Assembly (NCBI GenBank): GCA_034678405.1
Contig: JAXDBW010000046.1
Location: forward strand, 1-57,496
DNA length: 57,496 nt
Origin: JAXDBW01 sp034678405
Lineage (GTDB): Bacteria > Patescibacteriota > Patescibacteriia > UBA10025 > JAHIVO01
Direction: 5' to 3'
The notes under the pieces are model-generated. The model worked only from the letters and a program-made list of their open reading frames with translations. It was not told where the DNA came from and searched no databases. This document shows, in pieces, positions 48,350 to 56,004 of the stretch. Position numbers and translations under genes: made by a program. Numbering within the stretch: the stretch's first letter is position 1; each line of letters begins with the position of its first letter.

Positions 48350-48372
48350 ATTATATCGTATTACGATATAAT
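48350..48372. promoter_or_regulatory. Inverted-repeat operator/promoter of padR
   Basis: ATTATATCG-TATTA-CGATATAAT, a perfect 9-bp inverted repeat with a 5-bp spacer immediately upstream of the padR ATG. The arm nearer the ATG contains TATAAT. Confidence 0.65.
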
Positions 48373-48409
48373 AGTATCATGACTTCCATACCGTGTGCAA
48401 ATGGAGCGT

Positions 48410-48418
48410 TGTGGATAA
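48410..48418 (-). promoter_or_regulatory. Perfect DnaA-box match
   Basis: TTATCCACA on the minus strand within TTGTGGATAACAAAAA, the same 16-mer as near 21850. Both copies stand just before a terminator. Confidence 0.35.
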
Positions 48419-48420
48419 CA

Positions 48421-48447
48421 AAAAACAAGGTATAGTCACCTTGTTTT
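48421..48447. terminator. Symmetric hairpin terminator
   Basis: AAAAACAAGGT-ATAGT-ACCTTGTTTTT-type hairpin with T-rich arm on both strands; it follows the DUF1801 gene on the minus strand. Confidence 0.75.
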
Positions 48448-48458
48448 TGATTACGCTG

Positions 48459-48878
48459 TTATTGGATGGCCTTCTTTACCAGTGTGGCAATCTTTTTCTC
48501 ATCTGCTGGTGTTAATTTCTGCAGGGCAAACGACGTCGGCCACATATTACCTGCATCGAGATTAGCTGAGTCACTGAAGCCAAGCGTGGCGTATCGCGCT
48601 TTAAACTTAGCTGCGTCCTGGAAGAAGCATACTACCTTGCCGTCTTTGTTTGCGTAAGCGGGCATACCGTACCACGTCTTCGGGGTGAGTGATGGCGCTG
48701 CTTTCATAACGATCGCGTGTACCTTCTGAGCCATCGCCTTATCGGGGCCCTTCATGTTGGCAATCTTCGACAGGAGATCTTTCTCGCCGTCGGCTTTGCC
48801 AGACCGAAGCTCGCGAGCGCGCTCTGCCATTGCCTCACGCTCTGCCTGAGAAAATGTTTGGGACTTTTTGGTGGCCAT
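48459..48878 (-). CDS. DUF1801/YdhG-like protein
   Basis: A 139-aa protein. The C-terminal 90 residues match DUF1801 (YdhG-like): VHAIVMKAAPSLTPKTWYGM, PAYANKDGKVVCFFQDAAKF and LGFSDSANLDAG. The N-terminal 40 residues are a charged helical extension (SQAEREAMAERARELRSGKA). Some members were named iron chaperones, but the biochemical role is unsettled. It is a small monocistron with a terminator behind it. Confidence 0.8.
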   Translation of the reverse strand: MATKKSQTFSQAEREAMAERARELRSGKADGEKDLLSKIANMKGPDKAMAQKVHAIVMKAAPSLTPKTWYGMPAYANKDGKVVCFFQDAAKFKARYATLGFSDSANLDAGNMWPTSFALQKLTPADEKKIATLVKKAIQ

Positions 48879-48917
48879 AGTAGTTATGTATTATTTAGTA
48901 CAAGCCCCATGTATGTA

Positions 48918-49496
48918 TTATTTTTTGAGAAAAACTTCTTTGAGTGCTTCGTACCGTGCGGTTACTTCTGCGCGAACATCATTAAAGAATATTTTTGTAT
49001 GGTAATCGCGTTCAAGTTTCTCTCCTACCCAGTCGATAAACTCTGGGTAGGTTTTGTTTTCGGGAATATGCATCCAGCAGAATTCTGAGTAGAAACTGGT
49101 CATGAAGTGAGCATATGCGTCAGCGGTAGTGAGAATTTTCCCTTCGAGCGTCTCTGGGAGTTCATCTCCGCGGCACTCATGTGGTTTTATAACTACAGTT
49201 ATTACTTCTTCAATTTCCTCAGGGGTATATCCAGTTTCTTGTAATACTCGCCGTGATTCATTATCCGAGATTTCGTCGAATTGTTTGTCATGGCGATTGA
49301 TAAAGGCATCGCCGAAGTCATGCAGCCAGGCGCCGGCTACTGCCAGGTCGGCATTGGCGTTATGTTGCTGGCACAATGCCCCAGCTTTCTGCGCAACTAT
49401 TGGTACATGCTTTTCCCACATCCAATGCGCCAACGCATCACTGGATGAAGCGTAGGCTTTTTCTACGAGTTGGGCTACCTGCTCGTGTTTACTCAT
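48918..49496 (-). CDS. HD-domain phosphohydrolase-like protein
   Basis: A 192-aa protein with HD motifs: DALAHWMWEKHVPIVAQKAG (first His), LAVAGAWLHDFGDAF (HD, about residues 53-67), IKPHECRGDE and ILTTADAYAHFM (third Asp). The metal site is complete, so hydrolysis of a phosphoester is likely; substrate unknown. The ATG at 49496 lies 12 nt from the 3' end of tRNA-Gly(TCC) on the same strand and lacks a Shine-Dalgarno sequence; a longer start would enter the tRNA. Confidence 0.83.
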   Translation of the reverse strand: MSKHEQVAQLVEKAYASSSDALAHWMWEKHVPIVAQKAGALCQQHNANADLAVAGAWLHDFGDAFINRHDKQFDEISDNESRRVLQETGYTPEEIEEVITVVIKPHECRGDELPETLEGKILTTADAYAHFMTSFYSEFCWMHIPENKTYPEFIDWVGEKLERDYHTKIFFNDVRAEVTARYEALKEVFLKK

Positions 49497-49508
49497 ATAT
49501 GATTTGCT

Positions 49509-49582
49509 TGGAGCGGGTAAGGGGAGTCGAACCCCTGTCAACAGCTTGGAAAGCTGTGGTAATACCGTTATACGATACCCGC
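49509..49582 (-). tRNA. tRNA-Gly(TCC)
   Basis: Acceptor GCGGGTA/TACCCGC, anticodon stem ACAGC/GCTGT around TTTCCAA, anticodon TCC; discriminator T with encoded CCA (49509-49511). 5' end touches element D. The start codon of the HD gene lies 12 nt downstream. Confidence 0.95.
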
Positions 49583-49685
49583 GCGTCGAAATAGTATTTC
49601 GGGCTCCGTTTCCAAAACATGTTTTGAAAACTGCGCCCTACACGCTATTTCTCCTTTACCTCGCACACGCTGCACGCGTGCTCGG
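49583..49685 (-). ncRNA. tRNA-leader structured element, copy D
   Basis: Between the ATL gene and tRNA-Gly(TCC), ending exactly at the tRNA 5' end. Hairpin CACGC-GTGCA-GCGTG, GAGGTAAAGGAGAAA, stem AAATAG/CTATTT, GGGC/GCCC in place of GGT/ACC, internal loop GCA/GGA, extended AT-rich hairpin GTTTTCAAAA ... TTTTGGAAAC, closing TTTCGACGC. The most diverged copy but with every helix preserved. Confidence 0.55.
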
Positions 49686-49692
49686 TTATTTG

Positions 49693-50019
49693 TTATGGTT
49701 TCCAAAGGTACTGATCTAAATCCACGAAGTAGTTGCCATCTTTCTGTGTTACCCGCACACCATCCTTGCGGAGTAGTTTCGCTTGTTCGTGGCAGTCGTG
49801 CGTTTCACAGGTGGTGCTGATACGCCCCTCTCGATTAATGACGCGCTGCCAGGGCATTTGATCCAATCCATTGTTATCGATCGCATGCATTGCCCACCCA
49901 ACCATGCGGGCGGCTCGGGGCGAACCAATCAAAGCCGCAATCTGACCATACGTGGCCACTTTGCCGCGGGGAATCTGCGGGACGATGGCGTATACGCGTT
50001 TGTAAAAATCACCAGCCAT
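49693..50019 (-). CDS. Alkyltransferase-like (ATL) DNA-repair protein
   Basis: A 108-aa protein with the MGMT DNA-binding fold: YAIVPQIPRGKVATYGQIAA, GSPRAARMVGWAMHA and PWQRVINREGRIS. The active PCHRV of O6-methylguanine methyltransferase is PWQRV here; Trp in place of the acceptor Cys defines non-catalytic ATL proteins, which flag alkylated guanines for nucleotide excision repair. Upstream is a pyrimidine-dimer glycosylase gene on the same strand; downstream is element D. Confidence 0.93.
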   Translation of the reverse strand: MAGDFYKRVYAIVPQIPRGKVATYGQIAALIGSPRAARMVGWAMHAIDNNGLDQMPWQRVINREGRISTTCETHDCHEQAKLLRKDGVRVTQKDGNYFVDLDQYLWKP

Positions 50020-50063
50020 ATGCTATCGGTATGCTGTACTGTACCGTTTTTTTAGCCTCATCG

Positions 50064-50396
50064 TCAAGCCGGGAAGCAGTCGCAGGGTTTGCCCCGCAGA
50101 AGTAGCTTTTGGCGTGGCGGCGTGTCAACATAGGCTCGCTGGCGCTGTATGCCCCGAGCGAGTCGTTTCGAGAGTGGCGAGTGATGATTGTATCCCCGAC
50201 GCTGCATTTCGGCCACGAGCTGCTCGTGTCGGTGGTATAGGGCTGCCAGTTTACCAACCCACCGCTTGGTCTCGGGGTGCTGGCCATATCCTTTTTTATT
50301 CTGGGTAATGACCGTCCAGACAGCATGCAGCTCTCGGTGTTCGCCGAGTAAATGTTTACGACAGAGATGTTTCGGATGGATGTCCCAGATGCGCAT
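50064..50396 (-). CDS. Pyrimidine-dimer DNA glycosylase (T4 EndoV-like family)
   Basis: A 110-aa protein beginning MRIWDIHPKHLCRKHLLGEH, followed by RELHAVWTVITQNKKGYGQH and RWVGKLAALYHRHEQLVAEM, the pattern of the EndoV-type pyrimidine-dimer glycosylase family, where an N-terminal amine near the start and an acidic residue do chemistry. A role in excision of UV lesions is inferred. It ends CDCFPA. It lies 44 nt upstream of the ATL gene, together a small DNA-damage pair. Confidence 0.75.
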   Translation of the reverse strand: MRIWDIHPKHLCRKHLLGEHRELHAVWTVITQNKKGYGQHPETKRWVGKLAALYHRHEQLVAEMQRRGYNHHSPLSKRLARGIQRQRAYVDTPPRQKLLLRGKPCDCFPA

Positions 50397-50449
50397 AGAC
50401 GGATATCGTAGCTGATTTAATACGGGAGAGCAAAACGGGCAAAAGCCCG

Positions 50450-50478
50450 TTGACAGAGAGTCGATAGTGCGGTACCGT
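50450..50478 (+). promoter_or_regulatory. Predicted promoter for the 104-aa gene
   Basis: TTGACA (50450-50455), 17-bp spacer, TACCGT (50473-50478), immediately after a small ACGGGC-AAAA-GCCCGT hairpin (50435-50450). Confidence 0.6.
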
Positions 50479-50512
50479 AGGTGCGGAAATCGCCCTTACT
50501 CATGGAGGATAT

Positions 50513-50827
50513 ATGCAGGCAATCATTGCCTGGGTCATAGATGCGTTGTATACGATAGCGTGGTTGGGTGGCGCGTGGCTACTGATCTACCTATTTGTCC
50601 TATATCGGACTCGCTGGCAGACTGAGCGACTCGAGCCAACCTATAGTGTTGATGAATTTATCGCCGCCGCCAACGGCTCGGTATCGATTCGCAAGATCAA
50701 AAAGATGATCCCTCACGTTCGCCGACGTACCATCGATGAAATCCGACGACTCAATGTCGCTGCGATCAATCGTAACCCAAATCTCCTGCATCACGTGCAG
50801 GCCAGCGATCATGACCCCGTTTACTAA
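50513..50827 (+). CDS. Small single-pass membrane protein, 104 aa
   Basis: Not recognised. Strong ribosome binding site GGAGG 5 nt before the ATG. One N-terminal membrane helix (ALYTIAWLGGAWLLIYLFVL) and a basic cytoplasmic part with an odd helical motif (SIRKIKKMIPHVRRRTIDEI, RRLNVAAINRNPNLLHHVQA). Monocistronic with its own promoter and terminator. Function unknown. Confidence 0.7.
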   Translation: MQAIIAWVIDALYTIAWLGGAWLLIYLFVLYRTRWQTERLEPTYSVDEFIAAANGSVSIRKIKKMIPHVRRRTIDEIRRLNVAAINRNPNLLHHVQASDHDPVY

Positions 50828-50867
50828 AGTGCGCCATATCCAGTAAATGTATATGGCGCTTATTTTT
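50828..50867 (+). terminator. Rho-independent terminator
   Basis: AGTGCGCCATAT ... ATATGGCGCTT hairpin followed by ATTTTTTG, just after the 104-aa gene. Confidence 0.85.
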
Positions 50868-50882
50868 TGTAGCGTTGTCCTG

Positions 50883-50888
50883 TATACT
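50883..50888 (+). promoter_or_regulatory. -10 element of the PfkB gene
   Basis: TATACT followed by 6 nt and ATG, so the transcript probably starts at the start codon. The -35 is poor (TTATTT, 17 bp). Confidence 0.45.
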
Positions 50889-50894
50889 ACAGCT

Positions 50895-51851
50895 ATGTCA
50901 GTACGCAAGAAAAGACAATCTAGTGTGGTCGCCATCGGAGGGGTATATATTGATATCAATTTTCCTGATGTACCCATAGCACCACCACAATGGGGTAAAG
51001 ACCAGGACGTGGTGCTGCAGCAGTATCATCTCGCGCTGGGCGGGTCGGCGACGCTGTTTTCTCTGGTGGCCGGGAGTTTAGGGATGCGGCCCCATCTCAT
51101 TGCAAAAATTGGCCAGGACGAAGCCGGCGCGAGTGTCCGCGCCTTACTTAAACACACATCTATCGTTCCTCATCTGATTATTGATCCGCACGTACAGACC
51201 GTTCTCGCCACGAATATCATAGATACTCGCGAGGTGATGTATGGCATCGCTGGTGGCGATGCGAGCGCTCGGTTGCGCGCTACGGAAGCTGAGTCGCTCG
51301 CTCAGAAAGCGTTACGGCAGAGCGACTTTCTATACATTGGCAGCTTTTTTAAGATGACGCACCTCACCGCCATGTATATCCGATTGGCAAAATATGCTCA
51401 CACCCATAATGTGCAGGTTGTGCTTGACCATGGGCGCGTTAATTCTCGAGTGCGCGCGGGGGATATCAGGCAGATGAAACGTCTTCTGCCCCACGTCGAT
51501 CTGTACTTGCCCAGTGAACAAGAATTCCAGCGTGTCTGGCACGGTCATTCTCTATCCCAGGCCGTGCAGCATATGCGCCGGGCATATCAGGGGGCGCTAG
51601 TAGTGACGCGCGGCAAACATGGCGCCATTGGTTTCGTCGAGGGGGCGCGCATAGGCGTCCCGGGATTCCCGGTCACTGTCCATCACCCCGTCGGAGCGGG
51701 TGATAGCTTCAATGCCGGCCTCCTCTGGGGCCTCAGTCGCGGTGAGCCGCTCTCTGCAGCGATCCGTGCTGCCTGCGCGACCGCGGCAGTCAAAATATCT
51801 CAAACCAGCGTGCCGACTCCTGCGCACGTACGACATCTGCTTCGGCAGTAG
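50895..51851 (+). CDS. PfkB/ribokinase-family sugar kinase
   Basis: A 318-aa protein: N-terminal VVAIGGVYIDINFPD, the substrate-binding GGSATLFSLVAGSLGM, LPSEQEFQRVWHG, VVTRGKHGAIGF and the C-terminal signature HPVGAGDSFNAGLLWGLS. The first signature residues are HP rather than the usual DT/DP before VGAGD, but the catalytic Asp in GAGD is kept. It phosphorylates a sugar, nucleoside or similar alcohol. The 50895 start (not an upstream in-frame one) fits the TATACT-6 nt spacing. It ends next to the convergent queH stop. Confidence 0.88.
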   Translation: MSVRKKRQSSVVAIGGVYIDINFPDVPIAPPQWGKDQDVVLQQYHLALGGSATLFSLVAGSLGMRPHLIAKIGQDEAGASVRALLKHTSIVPHLIIDPHVQTVLATNIIDTREVMYGIAGGDASARLRATEAESLAQKALRQSDFLYIGSFFKMTHLTAMYIRLAKYAHTHNVQVVLDHGRVNSRVRAGDIRQMKRLLPHVDLYLPSEQEFQRVWHGHSLSQAVQHMRRAYQGALVVTRGKHGAIGFVEGARIGVPGFPVTVHHPVGAGDSFNAGLLWGLSRGEPLSAAIRAACATAAVKISQTSVPTPAHVRHLLRQ

Positions 51852-52415
51852 TTACTTTTTTTCTGCCTCGTATCGCTGGCGCGCCTCGAGGCTGTATTTG
51901 CATCCGCAGTAATCCTGCCGGTAGAAATTTTCGCAGCGGCTGCGGTCCATGGCTTTTTTGAAGCCGTCTTGTTTTTTGAAGTTCGCTTCCAGGTGCTTGA
52001 GCCCCATGGCGGCCGCCAATCGATTACCGATGTCATTCAGGCGCTGAGCGTCTTTGTGCGGGCTGATGGAGAGGTCAGTGCCGAACCACTCAAACCCATG
52101 TTCCCGGGCATACTGAGCAGTCTGCTGGAGCCGCATCCCGTAGCAGATGGTACAGCGCTCCCCGCGCTCGGGGTCTGACTCACGGCCAGCGGTTAGCTGA
52201 AACCACCGATCCTGGTCGGGCGCGAGTTCAATCCAGGGGATGCGCTCACGCTCACAAAACGCCCGCGCCTCATCTCGACGGATGCGATATTCTTTTTCTG
52301 GGTAAATATTAGGGTTGTAATACAGCGCCGTGACGTCATATTCCTGGCGCAGTAGATCGAGGACGTAGGCGGCGCATGTCGCGCAGCAGATGTGGAGCAG
52401 GAGACGAGGCTTCAT
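51852..52415 (-). CDS. queH: Epoxyqueuosine reductase QueH
   Basis: A 187-aa protein with the QueH pattern: LLLHICCATCAAYVLDLLRQ, ALYYNPNIYPEKEYRIRRDE, ERCTICYGMRL, FGTDLSISPHKD and the C-terminal DYCGCKYS. The paired Cys motifs bind iron-sulfur and an iron site. QueH reduces epoxyqueuosine to queuosine in tRNA (family knowledge). No other queuosine genes are in the window, so the cell may salvage a precursor. It follows the 547-aa gene by 4 bp. Confidence 0.92.
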   Translation of the reverse strand: MKPRLLLHICCATCAAYVLDLLRQEYDVTALYYNPNIYPEKEYRIRRDEARAFCERERIPWIELAPDQDRWFQLTAGRESDPERGERCTICYGMRLQQTAQYAREHGFEWFGTDLSISPHKDAQRLNDIGNRLAAAMGLKHLEANFKKQDGFKKAMDRSRCENFYRQDYCGCKYSLEARQRYEAEKK

Positions 52416-52419
52416 GAGG

Positions 52420-54063
52420 TTAGAGCGCGGCTGAGGCTTTGCGTCTGAGCTGTGATTGTTTGGCTAATGCTGCCGCGGTTGACTGTGGTGATGATGGTTG
52501 AATTCGTACTAATTTCTTGTCCACGCGGGTGAGTTTCAGGATGCGCTCAGGGGTGAGTGACTGGAGCTTGGCCGTTCGCTCTGCCGCGGGATAGTATACC
52601 GAGTAAATCTCTGGGAGCATCGGATTGCTAATTTGCTCGAGCGTCAGTGTCCGAGCGAGCTGGCGGAAATGATCGTAGCTGGTCTCTACATCCCGGAAGA
52701 GCATGTCAATGCCAGTCGCGGGCACGAGTGAACCAGTGCGCGTCGGGATATAGGACAGGACCAGCCCGTCACCGCCGTAGGCGGTTGTATACACCGGTTC
52801 TACCGCATCAGCCTCAGCACCATTGCCATGGTCGCGGAGGACCCGCTGCCAGGCGTGTTTCGTGTCCGTCAGGTCGTTGACCTGGGAGAAGCCGCCGAGA
52901 CACTTCATACCGTAGTAGAGGGCCACCAGGACGTAGCAGAGCATCATGCTCGGCATGATCTGCTTTGTCCTGAGCGCCTCGGCCAGTGCCTCAGGCGTGA
53001 GCGCGATGCTATAGTCCAGACCCTCGGCGACTAAGTGGTCGCCCTGGAGATGCATTGCTTTGCGGTGCTTTTTCTCATTGAGTGCCCAGAAGAAGTGTGT
53101 CCCTGAGCCAGTCGCCTCGGTAAAGGCGCCAGAGATGCCATCAAAATGTTTGAGAGCTGACTGGCGGTAGTCCGGATCACAGAGCAGCTGGTGGATGACA
53201 GAGTTCGAGTTAGTCAGATGATGGCGCTGCAGCAACTCTGTGACGAGTGTTTCAATGTCGAGGTAGACGAGGTCGGGCACGTCAGTTGCGTGTTCTTGAT
53301 CCTGGCCGCGGAAGAGGTCGGGCCAGAGACGGTGGTTTACCCTGGTAATTTGCTCCACTAGATTCTCCGCGTCCAATACATGGGGATCGGCGAAGTATGT
53401 ATCGATGCAGCGATGGACGGCATCGCGGCGCTCGGTGGTAATGTCCCCGGCAGTGCATTTCCGGTCGACGGCTTGGTGGGCGCGACCGAGGTCCTCTGGA
53501 GTGTAGGCCCGCATGTCATAGGCAACACCCATTTTTTCGCGGTCTGGCAGGAACGGGATGCGAATCAGATTTGACGAACCATTGATCCCGCCATGGAAGA
53601 TGATACCGCGGGGGTAGGCCGAGGCGTTATTGATCGAGACGCTGGCAAACGAAAAAACCACCAGGTGTTGCAGATCCGGATGCTGGTGGTAGGGTAATGA
53701 GCCGACGATATTTGAATTTACGAAAAACGGATGATCGATCGGACCGTGATGGTCAGCAGTCGACACCAGCGGATACTTCGTGAGCTGGCGGGCAACAGCC
53801 TCGGCCACGTGCGATCCGAGTCGGTCAGTCAGCAGATCCTGCGTAGCGGAAATTAGCTCATGCCGTCTGCTGGCGAGCGTGGTGACCTCGGGAAAGCTGA
53901 AAAAATCCCATGTAAATTCTGCTAGTTTTTTGCGGCCATCTCGCTGGATGATGTCCCGGAGTATCGGGCTGCGTTGCCAGACGGCTTGTTTGAGCGATGA
54001 GAGCGTCTGCAGTGACGCCGGACTAGGCAACGGCTCATCACCTGATTCAGTAGTTGCTTCCAT
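52420..54063 (-). CDS. Hypothetical protein, 547 aa
   Basis: Not recognised. Soluble and well composed. Notable features: TADHHGPIDHPFFVNSNIVG (about residues 101-120), a His/Asp/Asn-rich block that looks like a ligand or metal site; LVVFSFASVSINNASAYPRG; and SGTHFFWALNEKKHRKAMHL. A basic C-terminal tail (SQLRRKASAAL) follows. It has its own promoter (TTGACG/TATACT) with a very short leader and is followed at 4 bp by queH, so the pair is probably an operon. No function is assigned. Confidence 0.78.
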   Translation of the reverse strand: MEATTESGDEPLPSPASLQTLSSLKQAVWQRSPILRDIIQRDGRKKLAEFTWDFFSFPEVTTLASRRHELISATQDLLTDRLGSHVAEAVARQLTKYPLVSTADHHGPIDHPFFVNSNIVGSLPYHQHPDLQHLVVFSFASVSINNASAYPRGIIFHGGINGSSNLIRIPFLPDREKMGVAYDMRAYTPEDLGRAHQAVDRKCTAGDITTERRDAVHRCIDTYFADPHVLDAENLVEQITRVNHRLWPDLFRGQDQEHATDVPDLVYLDIETLVTELLQRHHLTNSNSVIHQLLCDPDYRQSALKHFDGISGAFTEATGSGTHFFWALNEKKHRKAMHLQGDHLVAEGLDYSIALTPEALAEALRTKQIMPSMMLCYVLVALYYGMKCLGGFSQVNDLTDTKHAWQRVLRDHGNGAEADAVEPVYTTAYGGDGLVLSYIPTRTGSLVPATGIDMLFRDVETSYDHFRQLARTLTLEQISNPMLPEIYSVYYPAAERTAKLQSLTPERILKLTRVDKKLVRIQPSSPQSTAAALAKQSQLRRKASAAL

Positions 54064-54081
54064 AAAAATAGGTTTTCACTT

Positions 54082-54110
54082 AGTATATCGCCGAGCTACC
54101 CGGGCGTCAA
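54082..54110 (-). promoter_or_regulatory. Predicted promoter of the 547-aa gene
   Basis: On the minus strand TTGACG (54105-54110), 17-bp spacer, TATACT (54082-54087); leader of about 12 nt. Confidence 0.7.
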
Positions 54111-54196
54111 TCCACCTACGTTTCAGATGTGCCGTTAGCCAAAAACAGCTCGCCTGTGCACAGCCTGTGCGTAGCGCGGTTATGTACCAGCGCTAT

Positions 54197-55198
54197 CTAC
54201 GTAAACTTCAGGAAGTATTTTTTTGGTTCCATTTCTTGCCGCACTATTGGTAGCCACGCCGGTTCGACATCAGAGAGCTTCACCGCGATCCCATCGCGCA
54301 TACAGTATGGATCGACGATACGAGATTTGCATACTACCGCACGATCATACTCATGTGGGTCATGGACTACGTGCTCGCGGCTGTTCATACGTCGGAAGAG
54401 CTCAGTCAAACGCTTATCGTCATCATGATGTGGTTTAATCTTGCCGAGCACTATCTGATCTGTTGTGTAGAGATCGTCATAAATAATATACTTTTTGTCG
54501 AGGGCGTAGGCGAGGTAGTCTCCCACCGTCTGGAGCATGACCGCTCCCAAGAAGCTCGCGAAGTACGTATTATTTAAGTGTCGAAATAACTCAGCAAATA
54601 CCCGCGCTGCTCGAACATCGGTAAATATCCATCGACTGTCGCGTACCACCAGTTTTTGGAGCAATTCGGTGATGCGCTCACGCGGCCAGTCTTTTTCAAA
54701 TGCTTCAGCATTACGCAAGGCGTAATCAATCCGATCGGCGCAGAGGTCGGGGAGTGGTCGCTCAAGCAGTGGAAAATTTTTTTCATCGAATATATATGTC
54801 GGGTCGTATCCGTGTTTTGTCAGAATGTTCGGTATATTCGTTTGTTGGATGTAATCGAGAAAGTATTCGTCTTGGTGATCCTGAATAGCGCCGGAGCGGT
54901 GCGACAGGGCATAATCAATGCAGTGCGAGAAGGCCGAGTGCGATACGTCATGGAGTAACCCGGCAATTTGTTCCTCAAGTGAAGCGCCATATTTTCGAAG
55001 TAGCACAAAAACACCAAGCGAGTGGCTATAGCGGCTAAAATCCTCGTTAGTGTTATATGCATCAGGGGATTTCCAGAGCGGTCGGTAACCCGCCTGGTCA
55101 ATTCCCTTTAGACGCTGGATGGCGGGATCGGAAATCAATTCCAATACAACCGGATCAGCGATGGCCACCTCTCCATATACTCGATCGTGGTATTGCAT
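54197..55198 (-). CDS. HD-superfamily phosphohydrolase (dGTPase-like)
   Basis: A 333-aa protein with the HD metal ligands: DFSRYSHSLGVFVLL (first His), IAGLLHDVSHSAFSHCIDYA (HD and following His, about 82-101) and DLCADRIDYALRN (final Asp). This is the SPAC/dGTPase-like group, often with a nucleotide triphosphate substrate, but the exact one is not predictable. Starts 5 nt after the pterin dehydratase stop and shares its promoter. Confidence 0.88.
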   Translation of the reverse strand: MQYHDRVYGEVAIADPVVLELISDPAIQRLKGIDQAGYRPLWKSPDAYNTNEDFSRYSHSLGVFVLLRKYGASLEEQIAGLLHDVSHSAFSHCIDYALSHRSGAIQDHQDEYFLDYIQQTNIPNILTKHGYDPTYIFDEKNFPLLERPLPDLCADRIDYALRNAEAFEKDWPRERITELLQKLVVRDSRWIFTDVRAARVFAELFRHLNNTYFASFLGAVMLQTVGDYLAYALDKKYIIYDDLYTTDQIVLGKIKPHHDDDKRLTELFRRMNSREHVVHDPHEYDRAVVCKSRIVDPYCMRDGIAVKLSDVEPAWLPIVRQEMEPKKYFLKFT

Positions 55199-55203
55199 GT
55201 GAC

Positions 55204-55557
55204 CTATGAGTTCAGTTCGTCTATTTTTGCTGCCAGGATGAAGTCGTTCTCGTGCAGGCCGCGTACAGCATGGGTCCAGAGAGTGAAGACAACTCGATTG
55301 TAGTGCACGCAGAAGTCGGGGTGGTGTCCCTCTGACTCTGCCAGATCCTCCACCTGACGCAGGAATGCCATGGCCGCTCGGAAATCCTTAAATGTCATTT
55401 CCTTGGTAATGGCTTGTACGTCGATTGCTTTTTGCTTGGTCGTGGTGAGTTTCCACCCATCGACGTGCGTCATCAATTCCTTGATCTCCTCGTCGGTGGC
55501 TGGTGGCACCCCGCCTTCACAGGGGATGCAGCGTTTGGATGTGAGTTGGCCGGTCAT
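55204..55557 (-). CDS. phhB: 4a-hydroxytetrahydrobiopterin dehydratase (PCD/DCoH-like)
   Basis: A 117-aa protein: KRCIPCEGGVPPATDEEIKE, MTFKDFRAAMAFLRQVEDLA, SEGHHPDFCVHYNRVVFTLW (the EGHHPxxxxxYxxV active site with His, His and Pro) and HAVRGLHENDFILAAKID. It dehydrates 4a-hydroxy-tetrahydropterins. No pterin-dependent hydroxylase is in the window; some members work in molybdopterin or folate contexts. Its promoter gives a leader of about 5 nt. Confidence 0.92.
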   Translation of the reverse strand: MTGQLTSKRCIPCEGGVPPATDEEIKELMTHVDGWKLTTTKQKAIDVQAITKEMTFKDFRAAMAFLRQVEDLAESEGHHPDFCVHYNRVVFTLWTHAVRGLHENDFILAAKIDELNS

Positions 55558-55568
55558 ATGTACTGTAA

Positions 55569-55597
55569 ATAATACCCAGCGTGGCGTATCTGGGCAA
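55569..55597 (-). promoter_or_regulatory. Predicted near-leaderless promoter of the PCD gene
   Basis: On the minus strand TTGCCC (55592-55597), 17-bp spacer, TATTAT (55569-55574), then 11 nt to the ATG. Confidence 0.6.
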
Positions 55598-55692
55598 GTC
55601 GTTCATTGTGTAGTGGTCGGGGTGCCGACCCGCCCGTACCGAACGGTATGTTCGGGCGGGGACTTGATTAGGTACTTTAGTCATTCCCTGAG

Positions 55693-55766
55693 TCGGGGTG
55701 CCGAGACTCGAACTCGGGACCTCGCGCTCCCAAAGCGCGCGCGCTAGCCAACTGCGCCACACCCCG
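55693..55766 (-). tRNA. tRNA-Pro(TGG)
   Basis: Acceptor CGGGGTG/CACCCCG, anticodon loop TTTGGGA, anticodon TGG; discriminator A; no CCA. The leader TTCCCTGAGT and the trailer ACTCAGGGAA are perfectly complementary (10 bp) and continuous with the acceptor stem, giving a 17-bp helix. Confidence 0.95.
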
Positions 55767-55792
55767 ACTCAGGGAAAGATTATTAATGAAAG

Positions 55793-55850
55793 CCTCAGCC
55801 AGAGGCTGATCTCCACCAGAGGTGGACAAGCTGCCTATGGCGGAAACTGC
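55793..55850. repeat. REP-like double-hairpin repeat, copy 2
   Basis: TCAGCCAGAGGCTGAT, then TCCACCAGAGGTGGA, then GCCTATGGCGGAAACTGC. Intergenic, on the leader side of tRNA-Pro. Related to the copies at 1325-1360 and 57097-57133. Confidence 0.6.
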
Positions 55851-55897
55851 GCCTGCCTCGCCTTGCTCGGCTCGCCTCGCGAAGCGGGCAAGGCGGG
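55851..55897. repeat. Imperfect GC-rich palindrome
   Basis: GCCTTGCTCG ... CGGGCAAGGC arms, in the same spacer as REP-like copy 2. The rest of the 238-bp gap to the GAF gene holds no recognisable gene. Confidence 0.45.
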
Positions 55898-56004
55898 CTA
55901 CACCCCGACACTATCTTGAAAGGTGTATTAATGAGCCCTTGATACCAAAGAAAACAGGGCCTTGCTCTGTGTCACTGTAGCTAGTTTATGTCAGCCCGTC
56001 AATG

